Made by a program: the position numbers and the translations under genes
Part shown: piece by piece, positions 7,041 through 14,258 of the stretch
Position numbering within the stretch: position 1 is the first letter of the stretch
How the letters are laid out: the number at the start of each line of letters is the position of its first letter
The notes under the pieces: model-generated
What the model was told of the DNA's origin: nothing
What the model saw: the letters and a program-made list of their open reading frames with translations, nothing else
The model's database searches: none
Origin: Ruminococcus flavefaciens
GTDB taxonomy: Bacteria; Bacillota; Clostridia; Oscillospirales; Ruminococcaceae
Length of the DNA: 44,053 bases
Direction: 5' to 3'
NCBI GenBank assembly: GCA_002371825.1
Contig: DFHF01000002.1
Location: 1 to 44,053 of the forward strand

Positions 7041-8627
7041 TTATGCTTCAACAGACTTCCAATCGGAAAGGATACGCTTTTCAGAATCAAAGGATACGCC
7101 TATCTTGTAGAGAGTTCTCTGATCTGCTGCAAACGGAAGCGAATAGCTTTTATCGTCTATCTGCTTCAAGGCTTCATCAGCTGATCTATCACGCTTGAAC
7201 TCAAACAGGTAGATGAATTTGTCCGTTTCCACCTTGCAGTCAATTCGTCCTGTAAAAGTGTGCATCTCACATTCTGTAAACTGTCCAAGCAGAGTAAAGA
7301 CAAGGTAGATGACGGTCTGAAAATAATGCTCAAAAGCAGTGTCTTTTGTAGTATAGGTTATCCTTGCGAAAAGAGCGGTGAGCACATTCTTAATGCTTTC
7401 CAGTTCTCCGCGGTTTATATAGCGCCTGAGAGTAAAAATATCTATACCAGATCCCGAGCCATAATCAGAAACATATTCCGGCATCAGACATTCAAGGAAG
7501 CCGTACTTGACCTCATTGTTCGGAAACGCAAGCGTATACTCATGGGCGGTTGGGTCGTAATCAGCGATAGTCAGATAGCCTGTCTGATACAAAAGCGGTA
7601 TAGGGTCAGGATTGTCCTCGCTGTAGTCCTTAAGCATGCTTGCATTTGCGTACAAGGTCTCGTTGCTTAATCTGCGTAGATCAAAATCCATAGACCTAAG
7701 TCGCTTCACCAGAAATGTCGGCGTACCGCTCTCGAACCAGAATGAGTCAAATGATTTTGTGAAGAATGCTTTCAGAAGACTGTAGGGGTTATATACGCCT
7801 TCGCCGTCCTGATGGAAATGGTAACCATCATAATATTCTTTGAGCTTCTGCATACATACGATTTCGTCTATTTTTTGTTTTTCTGCCATTTCTTTAATTT
7901 CAGGCGAAAAACATTTCCTGAGTTCGTCCTCAGTTATTCCGCAAATAGCTGCAAACTCTTCGCTCAGCGATATATCAAAAAGCTGGTTCAAGTCGCTGAA
8001 AATGCTAACCTTGTGATACTTTGTCACGCCTGTTATAAACACAAAGCGGATATGCTCGTCACAGCTTTTAAGGTTGCCAAAGAAGCCTTTGAAAACAGCT
8101 TTATTATGTTCACGAAGTTCGGGATGCTCAGAAAGATCAAGCAAAGGCTTATCATATTCGTCAACGAGAACTACACAGCGCTTGCCTGTTTTTTCATGTA
8201 CAGCAGTAAGCAGATTCTTGAAACGTATCGGAAGTGATTCTTCATTGGTAGTGCATTCGTACTGCTGTTCCCATGTCTTAAGATGCGTAGACAATGTATT
8301 CTCTAAGGCGGAAGGCTTTGTGTAGTCCTGTCCGTTCAAGTCAAAATAAAAAACAGGATAAGGCTGCCATGCATCGGGATTATCAGCCTCAAGCTGCTCG
8401 ATAGCAAGTCCCTTAAACAGCTCTTTCTTGCCCTCCCAATAAGCACGAAGCGTTGAAAGGAGAAGGCTCTTTCCGAAGCGTCTTGGGCGGCTCAGAAAAA
8501 AAGGAGTTACTTCATGCACGAGCTTATATACAAATTCAGTTTTGTCAACGTAAACGGCGTTAAATTCTCTGAGCTTCTCAAAGCTCTGTATACCGGTAGG
8601 CAGAGTTCGTTTTTCAGCGATATTCAT
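7041..8627 (-). CDS. AAA-ATPase-like / PD-(D/E)XK nuclease protein, intact copy
   Basis: A 528-residue protein of the type annotated as AAA-ATPase_like plus PDDEXK_9 (DUF1703). It starts with the family signature LPTGIQSFEKLREFNAVYVD; the modified P-loop RPRRFGKSLL has GKS at 52-54; Walker B is CVVLVDEYDK (151-160). The C-terminal nuclease domain shows GRIDCKVET followed by YLFEFKRD, the D and E-x-K of the PD-(D/E)XK site. These genes occur in many paralogous copies in Ruminococcus and Bacteroidetes genomes; their role is unproven and a mobile or defence function is suspected. The start at 8627 was chosen over 8636 because GGAG abuts the upstream ATG but is nine bases from this one. A paralogue broken by a stop lies at 11171-12751. 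Confidence 0.9.
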   Translation of the reverse strand: MNIAEKRTLPTGIQSFEKLREFNAVYVDKTEFVYKLVHEVTPFFLSRPRRFGKSLLLSTLRAYWEGKKELFKGLAIEQLEADNPDAWQPYPVFYFDLNGQDYTKPSALENTLSTHLKTWEQQYECTTNEESLPIRFKNLLTAVHEKTGKRCVVLVDEYDKPLLDLSEHPELREHNKAVFKGFFGNLKSCDEHIRFVFITGVTKYHKVSIFSDLNQLFDISLSEEFAAICGITEDELRKCFSPEIKEMAEKQKIDEIVCMQKLKEYYDGYHFHQDGEGVYNPYSLLKAFFTKSFDSFWFESGTPTFLVKRLRSMDFDLRRLSNETLYANASMLKDYSEDNPDPIPLLYQTGYLTIADYDPTAHEYTLAFPNNEVKYGFLECLMPEYVSDYGSGSGIDIFTLRRYINRGELESIKNVLTALFARITYTTKDTAFEHYFQTVIYLVFTLLGQFTECEMHTFTGRIDCKVETDKFIYLFEFKRDRSADEALKQIDDKSYSLPFAADQRTLYKIGVSFDSEKRILSDWKSVEA

Positions 8628-8674
8628 AATAGTCATCTCCTTTACAGATAATAGACCAATACTACTTCTATTAT

Positions 8675-8703
8675 ATTATACGCTAAATTGTAAGATATTT
8701 CAA
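8675..8703 (-). promoter_or_regulatory. Promoter of the intact AAA-ATPase gene
   Basis: Minus strand: TTGAAA (8698-8703), 17-base spacer, TATAAT (8675-8680). The sequence from the -10 through about 20 bases downstream (TATAATATAATAGAAGTAGT) is nearly the same as at the second copy (12780-12800), so the two genes share start signals and possibly an operator. Confidence 0.8.
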
Positions 8704-9002
8704 GTGAATTGATAATCTTTTTCTTGCAGAAATAGATATAGTATGTTGTATTTTGAATTATAGTGAATCATCGGCAAAACCAAATGGCTGTATACAGCCA
8801 TATTCTCTGATATACAACATGGATATTGTAATAATATCTTGTACACCGCAAAATACCTCTTGATTATCAAATTACAGCTCTGCCAACGGAAGGCTTTTCT
8901 GCAAGTATTAAAACTTACATAAAAATTGTCCTTTCGATTTATATTTCTATTTACTTAGCAGAGTATAAATAGCAGAGTATAAATGTCAATGACAATTTAG
9001 CA
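8704..9002. other. Intergenic, includes a segment repeated upstream of the second AAA-ATPase copy
   Basis: No gene is supported. Bases 8764-8857 align with 12871-12961 (shared blocks GGCAA, CTGTAT, TACAACAT, GTAATAA, GTAC, CCG). Also present is a perfect inverted repeat TGGCTGTATACAGCCA (8785-8800). A short imperfect duplication of GCAGAGTATAAAT lies at 8958-8983. Confidence 0.55.
8764..8857. repeat. Upstream flank of AAA-ATPase copy 1, homologous to 12871-12961
   Basis: About 94 bases that match, with small gaps, the region upstream of the second AAA-ATPase copy. The clearest stretch is TACAACATGGATATTGTAAT against TACAACATTAATATCGTAAT. The second copy of this repeat runs into the 5' coding part of cotJC. 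Confidence 0.55.
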
Positions 9003-9371
9003 GTATTTCGGAGATATGTTATAAAGAATCAGGAGGAATCGCTTACACATTCCTATCTGCTGAACACCACTAATGAACATTCACGGCATATTTACGATAT
9101 TTATAAGCTGTCCGAGATCGTTACGGTAGATGATACACTAAAAGGCCTTGCCAAATCTGTTGCAGATGAACGCGGACCGCATAAAATGTGCCTTTCCGTT
9201 CAGGAAAGTACAAATGTGACTGAGGTTCTCCAAGAGGTCATTGATAAGAAAATCTATAAAGATGATTACGAAACGATCACCATACCTATGTTGTTTGAGT
9301 CTGTTTCATATGATACCGTAGTATCAGCTTTGAAAACGATTCTTCAGAACGGTATATTTGACAAGGTTTAA
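9003..9371 (+). pseudogene. AbiEii-type nucleotidyltransferase toxin, C-terminal fragment
   Basis: The frame is open from 8973 but has no usable ATG until 9186. The encoded sequence FRRYVIKNQEESLTHS, EHSRHIYDIYKLSEIV, then VQESTNVTEVLQEVIDKKIY and ESVSYDTVVSALKTIL matches the C-terminal third of nucleotidyltransferase AbiEii/AbiGii toxin family proteins (R-H-x-Y-D-I-Y-K-L is characteristic). The catalytic nucleotidyltransferase half and any AbiEi antitoxin gene are missing. It is therefore a dead remnant of an abortive-infection or toxin-antitoxin module inside the island. Translation from 9186 would give only a 61-residue tail. Confidence 0.65.
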
Positions 9372-9674
9372 TATCTCCTGATTCCGCAAAACTGAACTCG
9401 CCAGTATTGTACAAAACAGCGTAAAATATTGTAAAATAGAGCTACAATAAATGCTGTGGAAACAGTACCTGAAGGATGAAATCAAGAATGCGGAAAACTA
9501 AGTATGTTATAAGCGCTGAAAGACTGATCACACCGAGCAGATTGTCGATCGTATCAGCATAGAGCTTCTTCTTTTTGTTTCTATTGACATATCTGTGTCG
9601 AAAAAAGCTCTTTTTGGTATAATCCCGGTATATTAAGATTTCTCAAAAAATACTAAAATTATCCAGAAAAAAAC
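9372..9674. other. Intergenic with a possible gene remnant
   Basis: No complete gene. The minus strand contains the tail of a membrane-type frame (9442-9597, listed separately). On the plus strand TTGACA (9582-9587) and TATAAT are both present but lie 28 bases apart, so they do not make a promoter. Confidence 0.45.
9442..9597 (-). pseudogene. Fragment of a small membrane protein, no start codon
   Basis: The minus strand frame reads RYVNRNKKKKLYADTID, then a hydrophobic stretch (LLGVISLSALITYLVFRILD) and FILQVLFPQHLL before a TAG at 9442. The lysine-rich stretch followed by one membrane segment looks like real coding sequence, but there is no ATG, GTG or TTG with a ribosome site in frame and a stop closes the frame about 50 bases upstream. 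It is probably the 3' end of a lost gene. The family is not recognised. Confidence 0.3.
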
Positions 9675-9704
9675 TTGAAAATACATTTAGCGATATGTTA
9701 TAAT
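9675..9704 (+). promoter_or_regulatory. Promoter of the Spo0A-like gene
   Basis: TTGAAA (9675-9680), 18-base spacer, TATAAT (9699-9704). It predicts a leader of about 130 nt before the ATG at 9843. Confidence 0.65.
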
Positions 9705-9842
9705 GCATATGTTGTTGATAGGCATTAGAGTCAATAGAAATATATAGATTTATTATATCATTTCTATGGTTACTAACGGTAAAAAATCTTTTGCCATAGC
9801 AACGTAACAGAAAAAAATAAGAACAACAAAAGGAGAAACAAA

Positions 9843-10280
9843 ATGCAAACTAATTCAATCACTTGTAACACAGAAAGAAACTATTTTTTTCCAGCCAAGA
9901 AAAGCACGTCTGAAAATGAGAAATATGCGAAAGATATTGAGGCATCTGTAACAAGATTTGTTCGTAAACTTGGAGTACGTCCAAATTTAACAGGGTATCG
10001 GCTTCTTATAGACGCAATGATTTTTGCAGTTAAAGAGCCTAAGCTGTTTTCTTCGCTGACAAAAGAAATCTATCCGGTTGTTGCGAAGAAATACGGTAAG
10101 GATGTTAGTTTTGTCGAGAGAAACATACGAAGAGCTGTTAACTCTGCATATGAATACAATCCAGAGAGAATAAAGTCTATTTTCTATTATGCTGTTGACA
10201 AGCCGTATATATCCGAAGTTATCTCGCTGGGAGTTGAGGAAATACGCTTTAGTGGCAGAAAAGTAGATTGGTTGATCTGA
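9843..10280 (+). CDS. Stand-alone Spo0A C-terminal DNA-binding domain protein
   Basis: A 145-residue protein with AAAGGAG upstream of the ATG. Residues ~30-120 (VTRFVRKLGVRPNLTGYRLL, then AIDAM-like helix, YPVVAKKYGKDVSFVERNIR, AVNSAYEYNP) match the effector domain of Spo0A, the sporulation master regulator, including the recognition helix region. There is no receiver domain, so phosphorylation cannot control it; the first ~30 residues are polar and not similar to a receiver. Full Spo0A is about 260 residues. It may bind 0A-box-like sites constitutively or serve an element's own regulation. Its position between island remnants suggests acquisition. The domain call is firm, the role is not. 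Confidence 0.8.
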   Translation: MQTNSITCNTERNYFFPAKKSTSENEKYAKDIEASVTRFVRKLGVRPNLTGYRLLIDAMIFAVKEPKLFSSLTKEIYPVVAKKYGKDVSFVERNIRRAVNSAYEYNPERIKSIFYYAVDKPYISEVISLGVEEIRFSGRKVDWLI

Positions 10281-10364
10281 AACGTTGTTATTTTTTAACA
10301 CTGCATTAAGACTTTTCAGTTCAAAGACAAATTGATGATAGAATTATATGTATAAATGTATTAT

Positions 10365-10390
10365 CAGCCCCGTGACAATCCACAGGGCTG
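10365..10390 (+). terminator. Probable terminator after the Spo0A-like gene
   Basis: CAGCCCcGTG-acaatc-CACaGGGCTG gives a 9-bp stem with one mismatch. The T-run (TGTTTTTTAT) starts about 16 bases later, farther than ideal. Confidence 0.5.
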
Positions 10391-10444
10391 GTCTTGTGAG
10401 TGCTGTTTTTTATAAGAGAGGGATTAGTATCCTATTCAGTTAAT

Positions 10445-10486
10445 TACCATAAAAATGTTGACGGGTTAACATTTTTATGGTATAAT
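10445..10486 (+). promoter_or_regulatory. Promoter embedded in a 15-bp perfect inverted repeat (operator)
   Basis: TACCATAAAAATGTT (10445-10459) and its exact reverse complement AACATTTTTATGGTA (10468-10482) flank an 8-base centre. The -35 TTGACG (10458-10463), 17-base spacer and -10 TATAAT (10481-10486) overlie the repeat: the -35 straddles the end of the left arm and the -10 overlaps the end of the right arm. Binding of a dimer here would block RNA polymerase. The gene it drives encodes an HTH protein, so autorepression is a natural inference. Confidence 0.8.
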
Positions 10487-10568
10487 GTCAATTGCTATCA
10501 TATATACCAATGTAATAAGATTTGAAATAACAATAGTATTACCAAATTAATAATTAAGGGGCTGTACA

Positions 10569-11027
10569 ATGGAAATCAATAAACTAAAATGCGATACAGT
10601 AGGAAGACTTCGCAGAGTTAAGAAGGATAATGGTCTGACTATTTCACAAATCATGGATATGCTTGAAAAAAGAAACTGCTATATCTCAGAGACTACTATC
10701 AAACGACTATTTTCAGAGAATAACGATCCTTCAAGTTTTAAGTATCAAAGCACTATCGCTCCTCTGGCAGATGTGCTTCTTGACATATACAACGATGAAA
10801 GCGGTTCTGAAGACGTTTCAGCTTTAAAAGCGATGATACACGACAAAAATGAAATGATAAGTATTCTCGTAGTTAAAAATGAAGAAATACGTGCCGACTA
10901 TGAAAAGCGTATTAACCATTTTCATAAACAAATAGCGATGCTCGAAGAACATTTATTATTCAGAGAGAAACAGATAGACAAGAAAGACGAAATAATTTCT
11001 AAATTGCTTAGTAAGGTCGTTGATTGA
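10569..11027 (+). CDS. HTH protein with C-terminal coiled coil, probable regulator
   Basis: A 152-residue protein with AAGGGG before its ATG. Residues ~1-70 (VGRLRRVKKDNGLTISQIMD, SETTIKRLFS) look like an XRE-like helix-turn-helix of the kind seen in element-borne regulators of Oscillospiraceae; residues ~85-150 are strongly heptad-like (NEEIRADYEKRINHFHKQIA, REKQIDKKDEIISKLL), predicting a coiled coil for dimer or higher oligomer formation. Its promoter is covered by a 15-bp inverted repeat at 10445-10482. I infer that it represses itself, possibly with other targets in the island. No partner gene follows; a tandem 39-bp repeat begins 16 bases after the stop. Confidence 0.75.
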   Translation: MEINKLKCDTVGRLRRVKKDNGLTISQIMDMLEKRNCYISETTIKRLFSENNDPSSFKYQSTIAPLADVLLDIYNDESGSEDVSALKAMIHDKNEMISILVVKNEEIRADYEKRINHFHKQIAMLEEHLLFREKQIDKKDEIISKLLSKVVD

Positions 11028-11043
11028 AAATACAATTTAAAAT

Positions 11044-11121
11044 GGCTCTGTGAAAAAATCTCTGTAAATTCAAAAACTGTGAGGCTCTGTGAAAAAATCT
11101 CTGTAAATTCAAAAACTGTGA
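11044..11121. repeat. 39-bp perfect tandem duplication
   Basis: The unit starting GGCTCTGTGAAAAAATCTCT and ending CAAAAACTGTGA occurs twice head to tail (11044-11082, 11083-11121), with no difference between copies. Each unit contains CTCTGTgAAA and CTCTGTaAA as an internal partial repeat. A perfect tandem copy outside genes suggests a recent slippage or insertion event; it resembles the ends of some insertion sequences, but no transposase is near. Confidence 0.85.
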
Positions 11122-11170
11122 TAAAAACGATGTATTGGAGCGGCTTGAAGAATAGCAAAAATAGCATATG

Positions 11171-12751
11171 TTACTCTTCGACTTTCCAGTCAGCAAGTAT
11201 CCTTTTCTCAGAATCGAATGAAACGCCGATCTTGTAGAGCTTTCTGCTGTCCGCAGCGAACTGAAGCGTATAGTCCTTGTCATTTATCTGCTGGAGTGCT
11301 TTTTCGGCACTTTCATCACGTTTGAATTCAAACAGGTATATGAAGTCCTTAGTCTGAACTCGGCAATCAATACGACCCGAGAAGGTGTGTATTTCGCAGT
11401 CGGTAAACTGTCCGAGAAGGGTGAATATGAGGTATATCACGGTTTGGAAGCAGTGCTCGAATGGTGCTTCTGATGAGGTATAGGTTATCCTTGCAAAGAT
11501 TGCTGTAAGAAAGTTCCTTATGTCATCAAGTTCGCCGTTTTCAATTTGCTCTTCAAGGGTGAAAATATCCAGTCCATTTGTCTCAGACGCATCATGCACA
11601 TAAGCAGGCAGAAGACTGTTAAGCATACCGTACTTCACTTCCTCATTAGGGAAAGCAAGTGTATATCGACGAAGTCTGCTGTTATAATCAGCAATCGTGA
11701 GATAGCCGGACTGATACAAAAGCGGTGTCAGAGATATGTTATCTCCGGTATAGTCCTGCAAAACATTTTCAGTGGCATATATCGTTTTATTGACAAATCT
11801 TCGTACATCACCCCCCTTATCACGAAGCTGCTTCACAAGAAATGTCGGAGTACCGGATGCAAACCAGTATGAACCGAATTCCTTATCGCTGAAAGCGTTT
11901 ATAAGGCTGAAAGGATTATAAACATTCACTCCGTTGTGGTAGAAGCGATAACCGTCATACTGCTTTTTCAGCATAGTCAGGCATTCTTCTTCGGTTAAGC
12001 CGTTCTTTTGCGCCATGGCGGTTATCTCAGGAGCAAAGTTCTCTCTGAGTTCAGATTCGGTAATTCCGCATATTCCGGAAAACTCTTCATTCAGTGATAT
12101 ATCTTTTAACTGGTTAAGATCGCTGAAAATGCTGACCTTATGGAATTTAGTCACGCCTGTTATAAACACAAAGCGAATATATTCATCGCAGCTTTTCAGG
12201 TTGCTGAAAAAGCCCTTGAATACTGCCTTGTTATGCTCCTGCATCTCAGGCTTGTCAACAAGGTCGAGCAGAGGCTTGTCATACTCATCTACAAGTATGA
12301 CGCATTGCAGCCCAGTCTTCTGATTGATTTTTATAAGGAGATTTTGAAAACGTCCTCCGAGAGTTTCACTGTTATCGGTGATATCGTAAAGCTCCTCCCA
12401 CTGTTTTAAGCGGTTGACAAGAACATCTTCAACAGGGATCGTGCTATAATTCTCGCCATTGAAATCGAAGTATAGTACCGGATACTGCTTCCACGCATCT
12501 TTGTTATCTGCTTCAAGTTTTTATATTGCCAGTCCATTGAACAGTTCCTTCTTACCTTCCCAATAAGCTCGAAGAGTTGAAAGGAGCAGGCTTTTTCCAA
12601 AACGTCTGGGACGGCTCAGAAAAAAAGGCGTAACTTCATGCACTAACTTGTATACATACTCAGTTTTATCAACATAAACAGCATTAAAATCTCTCAGCTT
12701 TTCAAAACTCTGTACGCCGACAGGCAATATTCTTTTTGGAGATGTATTCAT
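11171..12751 (-). pseudogene. AAA-ATPase-like / PD-(D/E)XK nuclease protein, copy 2, interrupted by a stop
   Basis: The frame from the ATG at 12751 (GGGAGG upstream) to 11171 would encode 526 residues, nearly the same length as the copy at 7041-8627 and similar throughout: P-loop RPRRFGKSLL, Walker B CVILVDEYDK, nuclease GRIDCRVQT and YLFEFKRD. Codon 77 (12521-12523) is TAA where copy 1 has Glu in LAIEQLE; the following codons read KLEADN in the same frame, so a single GAA to TAA change explains it. There is no frameshift. The ATG at 12244 could restart a 357-residue product without the P-loop. Either a recent pseudogene or a base error in the assembly. Confidence 0.88.
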
Positions 12752-12794
12752 AATAGCCTCCCATTTTTTTGTAGTCCATACTACTTTAATTATA

Positions 12795-12823
12795 TTATAC
12801 GATAAAAACAAACCTATTTCAAG
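12795..12823 (-). promoter_or_regulatory. Promoter of AAA-ATPase copy 2
   Basis: Minus strand: TTGAAA (12818-12823), 17-base spacer, TATAAT (12795-12800), the same boxes and spacing as at copy 1. Downstream, GTAGT-atgg-ACTAC (about 12776-12789) is a short inverted repeat whose left half is kept at copy 1. Confidence 0.8.
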
Positions 12824-12870
12824 ATGTCCGAGCAATTTTTATTTAACGTACTATTATTATTGACCGCACT

Positions 12871-12961
12871 GAAGCATTGGCAATACAAAGTTCTGTATGC
12901 TGCCCTCCCCATTCATGTACAACATTAATATCGTAATAAATTACAGTACCCGGTAAATATC
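12871..12961. repeat. Upstream flank of AAA-ATPase copy 2, homologous to 8764-8857
   Basis: See the partner at 8764-8857. Here the repeat extends from 120 bases upstream of the pseudogene start into the first codons of the cotJC frame (up to about 12961), so the duplicated segment and the broken cotJC 5' end coincide. Confidence 0.55.
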
Positions 12962-13531
12962 AAAACTCCTAACGCTAAGCTTGCTAAAATTATTGTGTCA
13001 CAGCTTGGCGGTCCGGATGGTGAATTAAGTGCTTCCCTGAGATATCTGAATCAGCGTTATGCTATGCCTTACGGCGAGGTAAAGGGTCTGCTTACTGATA
13101 TAGGAACGGAGGAACTGGCGCATTTTGAAATGATCTCCGCAATACTCTATCAGCTCACAAAAGACCTCACAATTGACGAGATCAAAGCCAGCGGTTTTGA
13201 CACTTATTTTGTCGACCACACAACAGGAATATATCCTGTAGCTGCTTCCGGAGCTCCTTTTACCGCTGCTTATTTCCAGTCAAAAGGAGACATCATAACC
13301 GATCTTCACGAGGATATGGCAGCTGAGCAAAAGGCAAGAACGACCTATGACAATATCCTCAGATTTGCAGATGATCCTGATGTAAGAGATCCTATCAGAT
13401 TCTTACGGGAACGAGAGATAGTTCATTACCAGAGATTCGGAGAGGCTCTTCGCATAACTCAGGATAAACTGAACGCCAAGAACTTCTACGCCTGCAATCC
13501 TGTATTTGACAAAAACTGCGGAAAGAGATAA
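12929..13531 (+). pseudogene. cotJC: CotJC-type manganese catalase, start codon lost
   Basis: The frame, open from 12929, encodes NKLQYPVNIKTPNAKLAKII, SQLGGPDGELSASLRYLNQR, then TEELAHFEMI and FLREREIVHYQRFGEAL, which is the CotJC/manganese catalase ferritin-like fold with its E-x-x-H and E-x-x-x-H type metal ligands. It covers about 200 residues, close to the full family length. However the frame has no ATG before the conserved start region: a TAA lies at 12926-12928, directly before YRNKLQYPV. The only alternative is GTG at 12995, which would drop 21 conserved residues and has no ribosome site. CotJC normally follows cotJA and cotJB; neither is here. The 5' end seems to have been cut by the insertion or duplication that formed the island edge. 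Otherwise the gene is intact and well conserved, so it may be recent damage. Confidence 0.75.
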
Positions 13532-13536
13532 TAAAA

Positions 13537-13568
13537 AAGCGCTTCCGGCTTCAAAGTCGGAGGCGCTT
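13537..13568 (-). terminator. Terminator between cotJC and thrH
   Basis: An imperfect ~13-bp stem AAGCGCcTCCGaCTT/AAGcCGGAaGCGCTT. On the minus strand it ends in TTTTTTATT, so it mainly serves thrH; its position also suits the converging cotJC. Confidence 0.85.
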
Positions 13569-13591
13569 AACATTTATTTATTGCGGCCAGA

Positions 13592-14194
13592 TCAATCCAT
13601 AGCCTTCTTTATTGCATCCAGCAGTTCATCATATGTCTCAAATGCAGGGAACTGAGGATAATCAGCCTTGATAGCATCAGTAGTTCTGAAGAGGAAACCG
13701 GCCTTGCTTGCCTTTATCATTCCAAGATCATTGAAGCTGTCTCCGCTTGCAATTGTATCGTAGCCAATTGACTGGAGTGCCTTGACTGTTGTCAGCTTTG
13801 ACTGCTCACAGCGCATTTTGAAGCCGGTGATCTCACCGTCAGGAGCAACTTCAAGAGAGTTGCAGAATATAGTCGGCATACCAAGCTTCTTCATAAGAGG
13901 AGCTGCAAACTGTGTAAAAGTATCGCTGATGATAATTACCTGACAAAGTGAACGGAGCTCATCGAGGAACTCTTTAGCTCCGGGCATAGGATCAATTTTA
14001 GCGATTGTCTCCTGTATCTCCTTAAGGCCAAGACCGTGCTCTTTGAGGATACCAAGTCTCCAGTTCATGAGCTTATCATAGTCAGGCTCGTCACGGGTGG
14101 TTCTTTTGAGTTCAGGTATACCGCTGGCCTCAGCAAAAGCAATCCATATCTCAGGAACAAGCACACCTTCAAGATCAAGACAAGTTATATACAT
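13592..14194 (-). CDS. thrH: ThrH, phosphoserine phosphatase / homoserine phosphotransferase
   Basis: A 200-residue HAD-superfamily protein close in length and sequence to Pseudomonas ThrH. It opens MYITCLDLEGVLVPEIWIAF, with the nucleophile and acid as D7-x-E9 rather than the usual DxD, which is characteristic of ThrH. Further motifs are IIISDTFTQF (motif II Ser/Thr), K in the middle region and SGDSFNDLGM (motif III/IV acidic residues). In Pseudomonas the enzyme dephosphorylates phosphoserine and can transfer the phosphate to homoserine, linking serine and threonine synthesis. A consensus promoter is at 14227-14255 and GGAGG precedes the ATG. It is a single-gene unit. Confidence 0.93.
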   Translation of the reverse strand: MYITCLDLEGVLVPEIWIAFAEASGIPELKRTTRDEPDYDKLMNWRLGILKEHGLGLKEIQETIAKIDPMPGAKEFLDELRSLCQVIIISDTFTQFAAPLMKKLGMPTIFCNSLEVAPDGEITGFKMRCEQSKLTTVKALQSIGYDTIASGDSFNDLGMIKASKAGFLFRTTDAIKADYPQFPAFETYDELLDAIKKAMD

Positions 14195-14226
14195 ATAAAT
14201 ACCTCCGGTAAATTTAGTCCTTACTA

Positions 14227-14255
14227 ATTATACTACAATACTTCGGATTTGTAAA
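14227..14255 (-). promoter_or_regulatory. Promoter of thrH
   Basis: Minus strand: TTTACA (14250-14255), 17-base spacer, TATAAT (14227-14232). It lies in the short gap behind the PBP-like gene. Confidence 0.75.
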
Positions 14256-14258
14256 GCA

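Noticed and set aside
7260..8325. Several plus-strand ORFs of 80-140 codons opposite the AAA-ATPase gene
   Set aside because: They are antisense frames of a well-conserved gene, have no ribosome sites and the encoded peptides look non-biological.
9582..9645. TTGACA and TATAAT as a plus-strand promoter
   Set aside because: They are 28 bases apart, far from the 16-18 needed.
11044..11121. Possible CRISPR array
   Set aside because: Only two units, directly adjacent with no spacer and no cas genes; it is a tandem duplication.
12521..12523. In-frame TAA as recoding (for example selenocysteine or read-through)
   Set aside because: Selenocysteine uses UGA, there is no conserved stop in the paralogue, and no structure follows it; a point mutation is simpler.
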